DNA from: Gemmatimonadota bacterium
Lineage (GTDB): Bacteria > Gemmatimonadota > Gemmatimonadetes > Gemmatimonadales > GWC2-71-9
Assembly (NCBI GenBank): GCA_029863245.1
Contig: JAOTVV010000004.1
Span: 62,001-126,000, forward strand
Length of the DNA stretch: 64,000 bases
Direction of reading: 5' to 3'
Shown here: positions 23,919 through 33,659 of the stretch, piece by piece
Layout: every line of letters begins with the position of its first letter
How positions within the stretch are numbered: the first letter of the stretch is position 1
Notes under the pieces: model-generated
What the model was told of the DNA's origin: nothing
Database searches by the model: none
Seen by the model: the letters and a program-made list of their open reading frames with translations, nothing else
Made by a program: the position numbers and the translations under genes

Positions 23919-25063
23919 GTCCCGCTACCCACCACGGCACGTAGGACAGGCTCTACCCCGAGCACGGTGCGCTGCCAATTACGGAGTTCGGTCACCGACG
24001 CCAAGGCCTCGGGGGTCTGGGGTATCGCACGAGCGATGGCTTGGAGCGTCCCATTGGGACACACCAATCCCGGGTCGAGATCGATATCGGCCGCTCGCTG
24101 GTTGCGAACCGCCTTGAGCCGGTCGAGACGGGCGTCATACTGCGCATCGGGAGGGGGTCGCCTGGTCCGTTTCTGACGCGGAAGGTCAGCGTCCGGGATG
24201 CGCAGGGCCTCGGCCACGACCGCTAACATCTCGGCCCCGTATCGCCGCAGGACGGAACTCGGAAAACCATCCACCGCACTCATCGCCGCCCGTGTCGAGG
24301 GTGCGGCCCGCGCAAGTGCGATCAGCACGCTGTTGGAAACCACGCGGAACGGCGCGCGGTCGAGTGCGCGTGCCGTGCGATCGCGCCAGTCGTGCAGGCG
24401 CTCGAGGATGGCCAGGTTCCGGGGCGCCAACACCTTTGCGCCTTTGAGCCGCAGGTGGGCGCCGTCCTCGTCTCGCTTGGGGGCGCTCCAACGCACCGCT
24501 TCGAGGTGTTGGAACTCCTCCAAGGCCCACTCGAGTCGACCGAGCTGCGTTAGGCGCTCGGCGAGGAGATGGCGGAGTTGAAGCAGATACCGGGTATCAT
24601 CGGCAGCGTACCGGAGCATCTCAGGCGTGAGGGGCCGCAGTGACCAGTCGGCCCGTTGGAAGCGCTTGTCGAGTTTGACGTGAAAGTGTTTCTCGAGTAG
24701 GGACCCCAGTCCCACGGCAGGCTCCCCAGCCAGTTGCGCGGCGATCCGCGTGTCGAACACCCTGCGGGCCCGAAGTGCGTAGTCCCTGTCCAGGACGCGC
24801 AAGTCATAATCAGCGTCGTGGAATACGACTTCGGTATCGGCATGCCCAAGGAGCTTTCCGAGTGGCCGGAGGTCGCCCACCGCGAGGGGGTCGACCAGTG
24901 AAGTGTCCTGTCCCGCGCTGAGTTGGACCAGGTACACCCGATCCACGTAGCGGTGAAACGAGGCCGATTCGGTGTCGAGCGCGACGGACGGGAGACCGGC
25001 CAGGCGATCCACGAGTCGCGTAAGCTCCCCGGCGTCGGTGATCAGGGTGGGTTGGTCAGCCAG
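23915..25063 (-). CDS. rnd: Ribonuclease D, likely CTG start
   Basis: RNase D is a 3'-5' exoribonuclease that trims tRNA and other structured RNAs. The DEDD ligands are visible as ALDTES (D, E), VFHDADYDLRVL (D) and MLRYAADDTRYLLQL (Y, D), followed by HRDC domains (about 205-365). The usual first strand, ADQPTLITDAGELTRLVDRL, is encoded upstream of the first ATG/GTG/TTG-type start (GTG at 25012). A CTG at 25063 preceded by GGAG with seven-base spacing restores the family N-terminus, giving 382 residues. Its 3' end overlaps the convergent DUF59 gene by four bases. Confidence 0.85.
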   Translation of the reverse strand: MADQPTLITDAGELTRLVDRLAGLPSVALDTESASFHRYVDRVYLVQLSAGQDTSLVDPLAVGDLRPLGKLLGHADTEVVFHDADYDLRVLDRDYALRARRVFDTRIAAQLAGEPAVGLGSLLEKHFHVKLDKRFQRADWSLRPLTPEMLRYAADDTRYLLQLRHLLAERLTQLGRLEWALEEFQHLEAVRWSAPKRDEDGAHLRLKGAKVLAPRNLAILERLHDWRDRTARALDRAPFRVVSNSVLIALARAAPSTRAAMSAVDGFPSSVLRRYGAEMLAVVAEALRIPDADLPRQKRTRRPPPDAQYDARLDRLKAVRNQRAADIDLDPGLVCPNGTLQAIARAIPQTPEALASVTELRNWQRTVLGVEPVLRAVVGSGT

Positions 25064-25549
25064 TGGTCGTCTCCGGCAACGGATGGGTCATGTGAGTCCG
25101 CCAATATCGACACAGTGTCTAGACGGTGTGGAAAAAACGCCAACGTGAACTGGAACAAGCACTTACAGGGCAACAACAAGCATCACCATTGCGACAGTAT
25201 CACGACCGTAACGACACATCGACTTGTGTGCTGGCCGTCGTTGCTGTGTCCGCGGGTCTGCCGAAATCCCCACCCCCAAGCTCTCGCAGGAGATGTCTGG
25301 CCGGTGTGGCTTCGGCAGGTAAGTTTAGCGACAGCTTGCGGGTAATACACAGTGAATCCCATTCCGCCAGCAGATCGCGGTGCCGACGCTGGTGGTAGCC
25401 GGTCGAGAAGATGCGTTGATTCCGGTCGGGCAGTCCCGTGTGATGGCGGAGCAGTGATCTCGGGCTCCGGTCACCTGGCTCCCGGTGAGCAACCCATGGC
25501 GACCACCCGGGTAGGCGAGGTCCCCGAATCCTTGTCGTAGGCCGTCCCG
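25064..25549. other. Noncoding stretch between RNase D and peptide deformylase
   Basis: No open frame here has recognisable protein similarity or a convincing start. Base composition is lower in GC than the flanks between about 25090 and 25350. It includes TGTGGAAAA at 25127-25135, a consensus DnaA box on the minus strand, which could be chance. The other half is GC-rich. It could hold the def promoter region, a decayed gene or an unrecognised RNA; nothing decides between these. Confidence 0.4.
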
Positions 25550-26101
25550 CTACGGCCGCTCGGTCTCCCGCGTGCTGGGTACGCCGTGCCGCCCCTCGTT
25601 GGCGTAGTGCTTGTCCCATTCGGACCGCAGACAAAACGGATCGAGCCCGGTGGGGCGATCAACCATGAGCACCCCGTCGAGGTGATCGATCTCATGCTGG
25701 AGCAGTTCGGCCAGCGGGCCCTCTGCCTCGAGGTCTTGTTGCCGTCCTGCCAGGTCGAGGTAGGTCACCTTAACGGAGTGGGCCCGCTCGACGCGCACCA
25801 ACAGGTCGGGGATCGAGAAGCAGTCGTCCCAGACGGTGAAGTCCTCAGTGCCGATATCGGTGATTTCTGGGTTGACCAGAAAGCAGGGCTTGTCGGCCTC
25901 CAGGTACACGATGCGCAGCGGCGCGCCAATTTGCGGGGCTGCGAGTCCGCGACCCCTGCCGAGTCGCGCTTTGAGGCTACGGAGCGTGTCCTGAAGGTCG
26001 TCGGCTACGACGCGCACGGCGGGCGATCGGACTCTCTTGACCGATTCGCACCTGGCTCGCAGTATCGGATCACCAAGCTGTCGAATGGGTCGAACTGCCA
26101 T
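25550..26101 (-). CDS. def: Peptide deformylase with altered second motif
   Basis: Peptide deformylase removes the formyl group from nascent protein N-termini, using a metal held by one Cys and two His. The 183-residue protein has motif 1 as GLAAPQIG, motif 3 as LLQHEIDHLDG with both His ligands and the catalytic Glu, and motif 2 as DDCFS in place of the usual EGCLS, keeping the Cys ligand. Changed motif 2 residues are known in type III enzymes, whose activity can be low. The ATG is preceded by GAGGA. It diverges from the MobA-like gene with 54 bases between. Confidence 0.9.
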   Translation of the reverse strand: MAVRPIRQLGDPILRARCESVKRVRSPAVRVVADDLQDTLRSLKARLGRGRGLAAPQIGAPLRIVYLEADKPCFLVNPEITDIGTEDFTVWDDCFSIPDLLVRVERAHSVKVTYLDLAGRQQDLEAEGPLAELLQHEIDHLDGVLMVDRPTGLDPFCLRSEWDKHYANEGRHGVPSTRETERP

Positions 26102-26155
26102 GCGTCGTCTTCCTCGTGCCAGGGGACAGTGGGGCTCACAATCTAGGGAATTCCT

Positions 26156-26761
26156 GTGATCGCAGCCATCATTCCAGCCGCAGGGAGATCGCAGCGGATG
26201 GGTGAGCCAAAGGCACTGCTGCCCTATCGTGGGGCCACGTTCCTCGAGACGATCCTGCAGGCCTGCCGAGCGCTGGGCCTCAATCGGCGGATTGTGGTCC
26301 TGGGTCGCGACAAAGACCAAATTGCTCGGGCCATGGATCTCTCCGGCGAAACCGTGCTGCTTAACCCCGACCCAGCCTCAGGCCCTCTACGTTCTGTCCA
26401 ACTTGCGATTCGGCAGATTCTGGACCATCCCGTGGAGGCGGCACTGGTATGGCATGTCGACCGCCCTCACGTGGGCATTGCGACGGCACAAGCCATGATC
26501 GATCGGTTTCGGGAGGGTGGGGCGGCGATTGTGGTACCGGCCTACTCCGGGAAACGGGGTCACCCGGTCCTATTCGCGCGAGCTGTTTTCGAGGAGCTCC
26601 TGACTACCCCCGCCAGCCATGGGGCCCGCCGGGTGGTCCGCGCCGACCCCGGGAGGGTTGCCACGGCACCGGTCAATGACCGGGCCGTCTGCGAGGATAT
26701 CGACACGCCAGAAGACTATGCCACGTTGCTACGACAGGTCGATCCGCGCCCGACCGAGTGA
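26156..26761 (+). CDS. MobA-like nucleotidyltransferase
   Basis: A 201-residue protein of the GT-A nucleotidyltransferase fold with the nucleotide-binding N-terminus IIPAAGRSQRMGEPKALLPY (about residues 5-24) and an Asp in the metal site region LVWHVDRPHVG. It resembles MocA/MobA enzymes that attach CMP or GMP to the molybdenum cofactor, but the same fold makes other NDP-sugars. No molybdoenzyme or moa/moe gene lies in the window, so the substrate is open. The start is GTG, eight bases after an AGGGA. Confidence 0.75.
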   Translation: MIAAIIPAAGRSQRMGEPKALLPYRGATFLETILQACRALGLNRRIVVLGRDKDQIARAMDLSGETVLLNPDPASGPLRSVQLAIRQILDHPVEAALVWHVDRPHVGIATAQAMIDRFREGGAAIVVPAYSGKRGHPVLFARAVFEELLTTPASHGARRVVRADPGRVATAPVNDRAVCEDIDTPEDYATLLRQVDPRPTE

Positions 26762-26784
26762 CGCCAGAGGATCTGTCGCGGGGC

Positions 26785-27066
26785 TCAATGAACGTCATCC
26801 GGGTCTGAGCTAGCCGGCCCGCGTTGGACGTCAGGGTTCAGGAGATCCCGCCGGAGGTAGACGGTGGGGGCCAGGGAGCCGAACTCCGACACGTTTCCGT
26901 CCGGAATTGTACCTAGACATTTACCAGACTCGTCAACGAGATCCTGGTGCGTGGGAGGGGCGTTGTGCTGGGTGCGATTCCCAGCGCGGGGTCCGCTCCC
27001 CGACTTCCCGAGGACTTGATCGGTCCGGTCTGCAGCCTGGGATGGCTCCTTCACCTTGCTGGTCAT
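26785..27066 (-). CDS. Hypothetical 93-residue protein
   Basis: An unrecognised hydrophilic protein (MTSKVKEPSQAADRTDQVLG at the N-terminus; SEFGSLAPTVYLRRDLLNPDV near the end). There are no membrane segments. GGGAGGG lies five bases before the ATG, an unusually strong ribosome-binding site for this region, and third codon positions are fairly GC-rich, which favour a real gene. There is no neighbour in the same operon. It could be a lineage-specific small protein or a spurious frame. Confidence 0.4.
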   Translation of the reverse strand: MTSKVKEPSQAADRTDQVLGKSGSGPRAGNRTQHNAPPTHQDLVDESGKCLGTIPDGNVSEFGSLAPTVYLRRDLLNPDVQRGPASSDPDDVH

Positions 27067-27544
27067 GTGGCCCTCCCTTCTCCGGTTTCAAGGTACCCGC
27101 CGAACTCAGATCTATTCACTTGGGAGAGCTATTACCGGGAAAGCGTCACGTAACTAAAAGGCTCAGTGATGAGAGTACTTATTACAAGACAGTCTTCTGT
27201 GAGGTACTTCGTGCCTTTCTAGCTAAAGAGATTGACTTGTCGTGGCGTGGCGCTGTCTGTCGTGCGCGAAGAGCTCCACAGGAGAGAACCTGGCGGGACA
27301 GGGCCGTGCGGCAGCCATGAGCGGCGGCCTCGACCGTGGCAAGATGCGTCTCAAGGAGCTCTGCGGTCGGTTCGCCAAGGCCTAGCGGGAGCACGGCCGG
27401 AGGCCTCTTTCTGGTGCGGTGGGCCCGGGGTCGCCTGGCTATCCGGGACTGGTTTTCAGGGGTGCGGGCAGTCGGTGCCGACCCGCCGGTTCGTCTCTCC
27501 CGGCCACCGACCAATGGCTACGACCGGATATCGCGGTATGGGTT

Positions 27545-27560
27545 AACGAACAATTTCGTT
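27545..27560. promoter_or_regulatory. Inverted repeat, candidate SufR operator
   Basis: AACGAA-CAAT-TTCGTT is a perfect 6-bp inverted repeat with a four-base spacer, immediately upstream of the -35 element of the sufR-like gene. Known SufR sites are palindromes ending in AAC...GTT, which this also does. Autoregulation of the SUF operon through this site is an inference. Confidence 0.5.
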
Positions 27561-27567
27561 GAATTAG

Positions 27568-27596
27568 TTGCGGAAAGCGGGGTCTGAGATTAGCAT
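27568..27596 (+). promoter_or_regulatory. Promoter of the SUF operon
   Basis: TTGCGG (27568-27573) and TAGCAT (27591-27596) are separated by 17 bases. The -10 element ends seven bases before the ATG of the sufR-like gene, so initiation would fall at or next to the start codon and produce a leaderless mRNA. No ribosome-binding site is present, in agreement. Confidence 0.5.
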
Positions 27597-27603
27597 TTCA
27601 TCC

Positions 27604-28296
27604 ATGGATTCAAGCATGCCAGGGCTCGCTGGGCACAGGGGCTTACGAGGTGACATCCTCCTCGAGTTGAAGAGGGCGCAACCGTCTACGGCAAAGGAAC
27701 TTGCCGACGTCTTCGGCGTGTCCGCCAATGCGGTGCGGCGTCATCTCAAGGAATTGGAGGTCGAAGGCCTCATCGAGTACCGGCGAGAGCAGAGAGGGAC
27801 TGGGGCGCCGACCAATACCTATCGATTGGGTGCGAACGGTGAGGCGCTGTTCCCCACCCAATACGGTCAGGCCCTGACCGACGTGCTGGCCTACGTGGCT
27901 CAGCACAGCGGGCGGGATGCCGTGCGGGCGATGTTTGCCCAGCGGTTCCGGACACATGCTGAGCGGCTCCAGGTGGAGTTGGCCGACGCGACCCTCGAGG
28001 ACAGGGTGGCCGCCGTCGTGCGCGTGCTGTCTGAGCAGGGCTTCATGGCGGCGTGGTCGGTGGAAGACGACCAGCTGAGGCTTGCGGAGCACCACTGCGC
28101 GGTTCGAGCGGTGGCCGAGCAATTCCCGGAAATCTGCGCCGCGGAGGCGGAATTCCTGCGCGAGGTGCTGCAGATCGATTTACAGCGTGATTCTTACATT
28201 CCAGATGGATGCAATGCGTGCGAGTACACCATCGCCAAGCCGGCGCGAGTGGGTGAGGCGAACGGCGGCAGCGCACCCACCAACGAGGAGTCCTGA
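27604..28296 (+). CDS. sufR: SufR-like Fe-S-sensing transcriptional repressor
   Basis: A 230-residue regulator of the DeoR/ArsR winged-helix type: AKELADVFGVSANAVRRHL is the helix-turn-helix (about residues 28-48) with a following wing RREQRGTGAPTNTYRL. The C-terminal half has four Cys arranged CX12CX24CX2C (HHCAVRAVAEQFPEICAAE, then GCNACEYTI), positioned to hold an iron-sulfur cluster as in SufR. It lies directly before sufB (stop and ATG abut), so it should sense cluster status and repress the operon. A palindrome upstream is the likely operator. ATG at 27604 gives a family-like start. Confidence 0.88.
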   Translation: MDSSMPGLAGHRGLRGDILLELKRAQPSTAKELADVFGVSANAVRRHLKELEVEGLIEYRREQRGTGAPTNTYRLGANGEALFPTQYGQALTDVLAYVAQHSGRDAVRAMFAQRFRTHAERLQVELADATLEDRVAAVVRVLSEQGFMAAWSVEDDQLRLAEHHCAVRAVAEQFPEICAAEAEFLREVLQIDLQRDSYIPDGCNACEYTIAKPARVGEANGGSAPTNEES

Positions 28297-29736
<1,440 letters not shown>

Positions 29737-29759
29737 GCCGATACGCACCCGCACCACAC

Positions 29760-30545
29760 ATGACTCAGGACAACGGACGATCGAATATGCTCGAAGTGAA
29801 GAACTTGCGCGCCGGCATCGAAGGAGTCGAGATCCTCAAAGGTCTGGATCTGACCGTAAAACCCGGTGAAGTGCATGCCATCATGGGACCGAACGGCTCC
29901 GGGAAGAGCACGTTTGCCCAGGTGCTCGCGGGACATCCCGCCTACGAAGTGACTGGTGGAACGATCACGTTCGAAGGGAAGGATGTGCTCGAGATGGCGG
30001 CCGACGAGCGTGCCCGTGCTGGCATGTTCCTCGCCTTTCAGTATCCGATTGCTATTCGCGGTATCACGAACGCCTACTTCCTCCAGTCCGCCGTGAACGC
30101 CGTGCGGAAAGAGAGGGGGCTCGAGGAGCTGGATACCCTCGACTTCGCCGAGACGCTCGAGAAGAAACTCGAACTGATCGGGTGGGACGATAGCTTGATC
30201 CACCGGGCCGTGAATGACGGGTTCTCTGGCGGCGAGAAGAAGCGCAACGAAATTCTACAACTGGCCGTACTTGAGCCCAAGCTCGCGATTCTCGACGAGA
30301 CCGACTCCGGACTCGACATCGATGCGGTCAAGGCGGTGGCGGATGCCGTGAACACGCTCCGCAGTGCGGATCGCTCGTTTGTCATCGTGACGCATTACGA
30401 GCGGATTCTCAACTACATCGCCCCTGACCACGTCCACGTGTTGGCAGGTGGCAAGATCGTCATGTCTGGTGACATGAAGCTGGCGCTCGAGCTGGAGGCG
30501 AAGGGATACGACTGGATCACCGAGGGTGCGGCGGTGGCGACATGA
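29760..30545 (+). CDS. sufC: Fe-S cluster assembly ATPase SufC
   Basis: SufC is the ABC-type ATPase that drives shape changes of the SufBCD scaffold. The 261-residue protein has Walker A GPNGSGKST (about residues 43-51), the signature FSGGEKKRNEI and Walker B LAILDETDSGLD, with the SufC-typical ETDSGLDIDA. An internal ATG (MLEVKNLRAG, nine residues in) is the more usual family start, but the first ATG also fits. Its stop overlaps the sufD start (ATGA), consistent with fixed stoichiometry. It is cytoplasmic and has no membrane partner. Confidence 0.97.
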   Translation: MTQDNGRSNMLEVKNLRAGIEGVEILKGLDLTVKPGEVHAIMGPNGSGKSTFAQVLAGHPAYEVTGGTITFEGKDVLEMAADERARAGMFLAFQYPIAIRGITNAYFLQSAVNAVRKERGLEELDTLDFAETLEKKLELIGWDDSLIHRAVNDGFSGGEKKRNEILQLAVLEPKLAILDETDSGLDIDAVKAVADAVNTLRSADRSFVIVTHYERILNYIAPDHVHVLAGGKIVMSGDMKLALELEAKGYDWITEGAAVAT

Positions 30546-31897
30546 CGAAGGCCGACACGCGCAAGAGCGTCGCGGCGGAACTCAAGCAGGCTGCCGAGGC
30601 GTACGTGGAGGCCCACGGGCGGTTTGCTACGAATGGGGCCGCAGCCGCGCCGAAGTGGCTGAAGGAACGGCGTGACCAGGCCATCTCCCGTTTTGCCGAG
30701 GTCGGGTTTCCCAGCACCCGGCTGGAAGAGTGGCGCTTCACGGACGTCAAGGCCATCGCGCGGACATCCTTCGCCCTGGCGGGTGAGGCGGATCTAGGTG
30801 GTCTGGAGGCAACGGTCTCGGCCCACGTCGTCGGCGCACCCGATCAACACGTCGCGGTCTTCGTGAACGGACGGTTCACCCCGTCGCTGTCCCGGCTGGG
30901 CCAACTTCCATCCGGGGTGCTCGCCGGCAGTCTCGGCGACGCGCTGAGCCGTGACACGGAGCGTGTGCAAGGGCTCCTCGGGCACCTCGCCCCGGAAGAG
31001 GCCAACCCGTTTACCGCGCTCAACACGGCGTTCGTTCACGACGGTGCGTTCCTCTACGTGCCAGAGGATACGAAGTTGGAGCGTCCGGTACACTTTCTGT
31101 TTCTGTCTGTACCGGTGTCCGATGTGCCGTTGGTGATCCACCCGCGCAACCTGATGGTCGTGGATCGCGGAGCGCAGGCAACGGTGTTGGAGACTTACGC
31201 CACCCACGGTGAGGGCGTGTTCTGGACCAACGCCGTGACCGAAGTGTCGGTGGGCGAGAATGCCACCCTGGACGCGTATCGTATTCAGCGCGAGAGTGAG
31301 GACGCGTTCCACACGGCGGCGACGCACTCGCGGCAGGAGCGAAGCAGCAACTACTCGTTCATCACCTTCAGCTTGGGCGGTGGTCTGACCCGGCACGACA
31401 TCAAGGTCGTCCTCGATGGGGAGGGTGCGGACGCGACCCTCGACGGACTGTCGATGCTCCGCGGGCGGCAGCACACCGACCACCATACGACGCTCGAGCA
31501 CGCCAAGCCCAACTGCACGAGTTGGGAGTATTTCAACGGGGTGTTCGACGACCGGGCACGAGGCGTATTCAACGGACGAATCATCGTGCGCCCCGGCGCT
31601 CAGAAGACGGACTCGAAGCAAACGAACAACAGTTTGCTGCTGTCTCCCTCGGCCCGTGCCGACAGCCAGCCGCAGTTGGAGATCTACGCCGACGACGTGA
31701 GGTGCACCCACGGAGCAACCCTGGGACCGATCGACGACGACCACATGTTCTATCTCCAGAGTCGAGGCCTCACGGCGAAAGAAGCCGAGGCCCTGCTGAC
31801 CTATGGGTTCGGCTCCGAAATCCTGAATGCCGTGAAGTCTGCGCCGCTCAGGCAGGCCCTGGATCGGCTGGTTCGACGCTGGCTCGCTGAGGCCTAA
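30542..31897 (+). CDS. sufD: Fe-S cluster assembly protein SufD
   Basis: SufD pairs with SufB to form the scaffold heterodimer bound by two SufC subunits. The 451-residue protein has a helical N-terminal part with RLEEWRFTDVKAI, typical of SufD, and a beta-helix core including FNGRIIVRPGAQKTDSKQTN and the C-terminal CTHGATLGPIDDDHMFYLQ, where His and Cys residues support cluster formation with SufB. It starts inside the sufC stop. Codon use and context are uniform with the rest of the operon. Confidence 0.96.
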   Translation: MTKADTRKSVAAELKQAAEAYVEAHGRFATNGAAAAPKWLKERRDQAISRFAEVGFPSTRLEEWRFTDVKAIARTSFALAGEADLGGLEATVSAHVVGAPDQHVAVFVNGRFTPSLSRLGQLPSGVLAGSLGDALSRDTERVQGLLGHLAPEEANPFTALNTAFVHDGAFLYVPEDTKLERPVHFLFLSVPVSDVPLVIHPRNLMVVDRGAQATVLETYATHGEGVFWTNAVTEVSVGENATLDAYRIQRESEDAFHTAATHSRQERSSNYSFITFSLGGGLTRHDIKVVLDGEGADATLDGLSMLRGRQHTDHHTTLEHAKPNCTSWEYFNGVFDDRARGVFNGRIIVRPGAQKTDSKQTNNSLLLSPSARADSQPQLEIYADDVRCTHGATLGPIDDDHMFYLQSRGLTAKEAEALLTYGFGSEILNAVKSAPLRQALDRLVRRWLAEA

Positions 31898-31911
31898 CAG
31901 GGAGCAGCGGC

Positions 31912-33168
31912 GTGCGCCAAGTCTCGACCCCCCTGGTCGCGACCCGTGCTCGACGGGACGTCGCAACCGTACGGCAGGATTTCCCTGTCCTGTCCGGCAC
32001 CGCCAACGGCCGCCCGCTGGTGTATCTCGACAACGCCGCCACGAGTCAAAAGCCGCGAGCCGTTATCGAGTCCCTGGTGCGGTTCTATCAGACGGAGAAC
32101 GCCAACATTCACCGGGGCGTCCACGAGCTCAGTCAGCGTGCGACGCTCGCGTACGAAGCGGCCCGGGCCAAGCTCCAACGCTTTCTCAACGCCGGCGATC
32201 CCCATGAAGTGATCTTTGTCCGTGGCGCGACGGAAGCCATCAATTTGGTGGCATCCAGCTTTGGCCGAATCCGTTTCCGCCCAGGCGACGAGGTTGTCGT
32301 GTCTGCCATGGAGCATCATTCCAATCTCGTGCCCTGGCAGATTGCCTGTGAAATTGCGGGAGCTCGTCTGCGTGTCATTCCCATGTCCGACGCCGGCGAG
32401 CTCGACCTGGATGCGCTGCGGGACATGCTCGGCGACCGGACGCGTCTCGTCGCGGTCGTCCACGTGTCGAACTCGCTCGGAACGATCAACCCGGTGACGG
32501 AGATCGTCCGGATGGCGCATGACGCCGGTGCCCCCGTGTTGGTGGACGGCGCCCAGGCCGCACCGCACATGCCGATCGACGTCCAGGAACTGGATGCGGA
32601 TTTCTACGCCCTCTCGGGCCACAAGATGTTCGGCCCCACGGGCATCGGGGTGCTCTACGGCAAGGCCAAACTGCTCGAGGCGATGCCACCCTATCAGGGG
32701 GGCGGCGAGATGATTCGTTCCGTCACCTTCGAGAAGACGACGTACGCACCTCTGCCGGCCAAGTTCGAGGCGGGAACCCCGCACATTGCCGGTGCCATTG
32801 GTCTCGGGGCGGCCGTGGATTATCTCCGCGGGCTGTCGTGGGAGTGGATCCAGCATCACGAGCACGACCTCCTGGAGTATGCGACCGAGCAACTCCGGTT
32901 CGTTCCGGGCCTGCGTATCGTCGGGACGGCAGCGCGGAAGGCAGCTGTGATCTCGTTCGTCCTCGAGGGCGTTCACGCACACGACATCGGGACCATCCTG
33001 GATCAGAGCGGGATAGCGATCCGGACCGGACACCACTGCACCCAACCCGTGATGGACCGCCTCGGGATTCCGGCCACGGCGCGTGCGTCCTTTGCCTTTT
33101 ACAATACGCGAGAAGAAGTCGACGCCTTGGTCCGAGGCGTCCAGGAAGTTCGAGCGGTATTTGGGTGA
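31912..33168 (+). CDS. sufS: Cysteine desulfurase SufS
   Basis: SufS is a pyridoxal-phosphate enzyme that takes sulfur from cysteine for cluster assembly. The 418-residue protein has the PLP lysine in ALSGHKMFGPTGIGVLYGK, the preceding Asp/His elements (VDGAQAAPH, SAMEHHSNLVPW) and the catalytic Cys in IRTGHHCTQP (about residue 376), the short loop typical of group II enzymes. The GTG start has GGGAG upstream. It is followed by sufU with overlapping stop and start, so SufU is its expected sulfur acceptor. Confidence 0.96.
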   Translation: MRQVSTPLVATRARRDVATVRQDFPVLSGTANGRPLVYLDNAATSQKPRAVIESLVRFYQTENANIHRGVHELSQRATLAYEAARAKLQRFLNAGDPHEVIFVRGATEAINLVASSFGRIRFRPGDEVVVSAMEHHSNLVPWQIACEIAGARLRVIPMSDAGELDLDALRDMLGDRTRLVAVVHVSNSLGTINPVTEIVRMAHDAGAPVLVDGAQAAPHMPIDVQELDADFYALSGHKMFGPTGIGVLYGKAKLLEAMPPYQGGGEMIRSVTFEKTTYAPLPAKFEAGTPHIAGAIGLGAAVDYLRGLSWEWIQHHEHDLLEYATEQLRFVPGLRIVGTAARKAAVISFVLEGVHAHDIGTILDQSGIAIRTGHHCTQPVMDRLGIPATARASFAFYNTREEVDALVRGVQEVRAVFG

Positions 33169-33659
33169 TGGTGGATCTTCGGGAGTTGTATCAGCAAGTC
33201 GTGCTCGACCATAACCGCAGCCCGCGCAATTTCAAACAGCTTCCCAACGCAAACCGCACGGCGGAAGGCACGAACCCGCTGTGCGGCGATCAGATCACGT
33301 TGTACCTGGTCGTGACCAACGACGTGATCGAAGACGTGGGCTTTCAGGGCGCCGGTTGCGCAATTTCCCAGGCATCGGCCTCGTTGATGACGGCAGCGGT
33401 CAAGGGCAAGACGAAGACCGAGGCCGATGCGCTATTCCATGCGTTCCATGCGATGGTGACCGGTGGTCCCAACGGTGCGATCGACGAGAAGGCGCTCGGC
33501 AAGCTGGCTGCCCTGTCGGGCGTGCGGCAGTTCCCCGTCCGGGTGAAGTGCGCGAACCTGCCCTGGCATACTCTGCACGAGGCCTTAGCGGGCTCAGGCG
33601 ATACCGTGTCGACCGAGGAGGGCGGATCGGACACGCCGGACGACCCCGACCGCCGATGA
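33168..33659 (+). CDS. sufU: SufU sulfurtransferase
   Basis: SufU is a zinc-dependent sulfurtransferase that accepts persulfide sulfur from SufS. The 163-residue protein has the three conserved Cys in NPLCGDQITLYL, GAGCAISQASASLM and VRVKCANLPWHTL, and the SufU insertion that separates it from IscU scaffolds (it lacks the IscU PVK motif). Its ATG overlaps the SufS stop (TGATG). An acidic tail after residue 140 is not part of the fold. It overlaps the Rieske gene at its end. Confidence 0.95.
   Translation: MVDLRELYQQVVLDHNRSPRNFKQLPNANRTAEGTNPLCGDQITLYLVVTNDVIEDVGFQGAGCAISQASASLMTAAVKGKTKTEADALFHAFHAMVTGGPNGAIDEKALGKLAALSGVRQFPVRVKCANLPWHTLHEALAGSGDTVSTEEGGSDTPDDPDRR

Larger units (their letters stand above)
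27067..27603. other. Poorly coding, partly AT-rich stretch upstream of the SUF operon
   Basis: No conserved gene is seen. The part between about 27090 and 27240 is distinctly richer in A and T than the rest of the window and has stops in all frames at short intervals. The remainder is GC-rich with only short unmatched frames. The right end contains the inverted repeat and promoter described for the sufR-like gene. Decayed gene, lineage-specific insertion or an untranslated RNA are all possible. Confidence 0.4.

Noticed and set aside
25127-25135. Consensus DnaA box far from the origin
   Set aside because: TTWTNCACA is expected a few times by chance in 64 kb on two strands; no cluster around it.
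26907-27546. Short plus-strand frames in the gap before the SUF operon
   Set aside because: No similarity, no ribosome-binding site, and unusual composition; not strong enough to call genes.
30794-31966. 390-codon minus-strand open frame
   Set aside because: Antisense to sufD; no domain, and it crosses into sufS.
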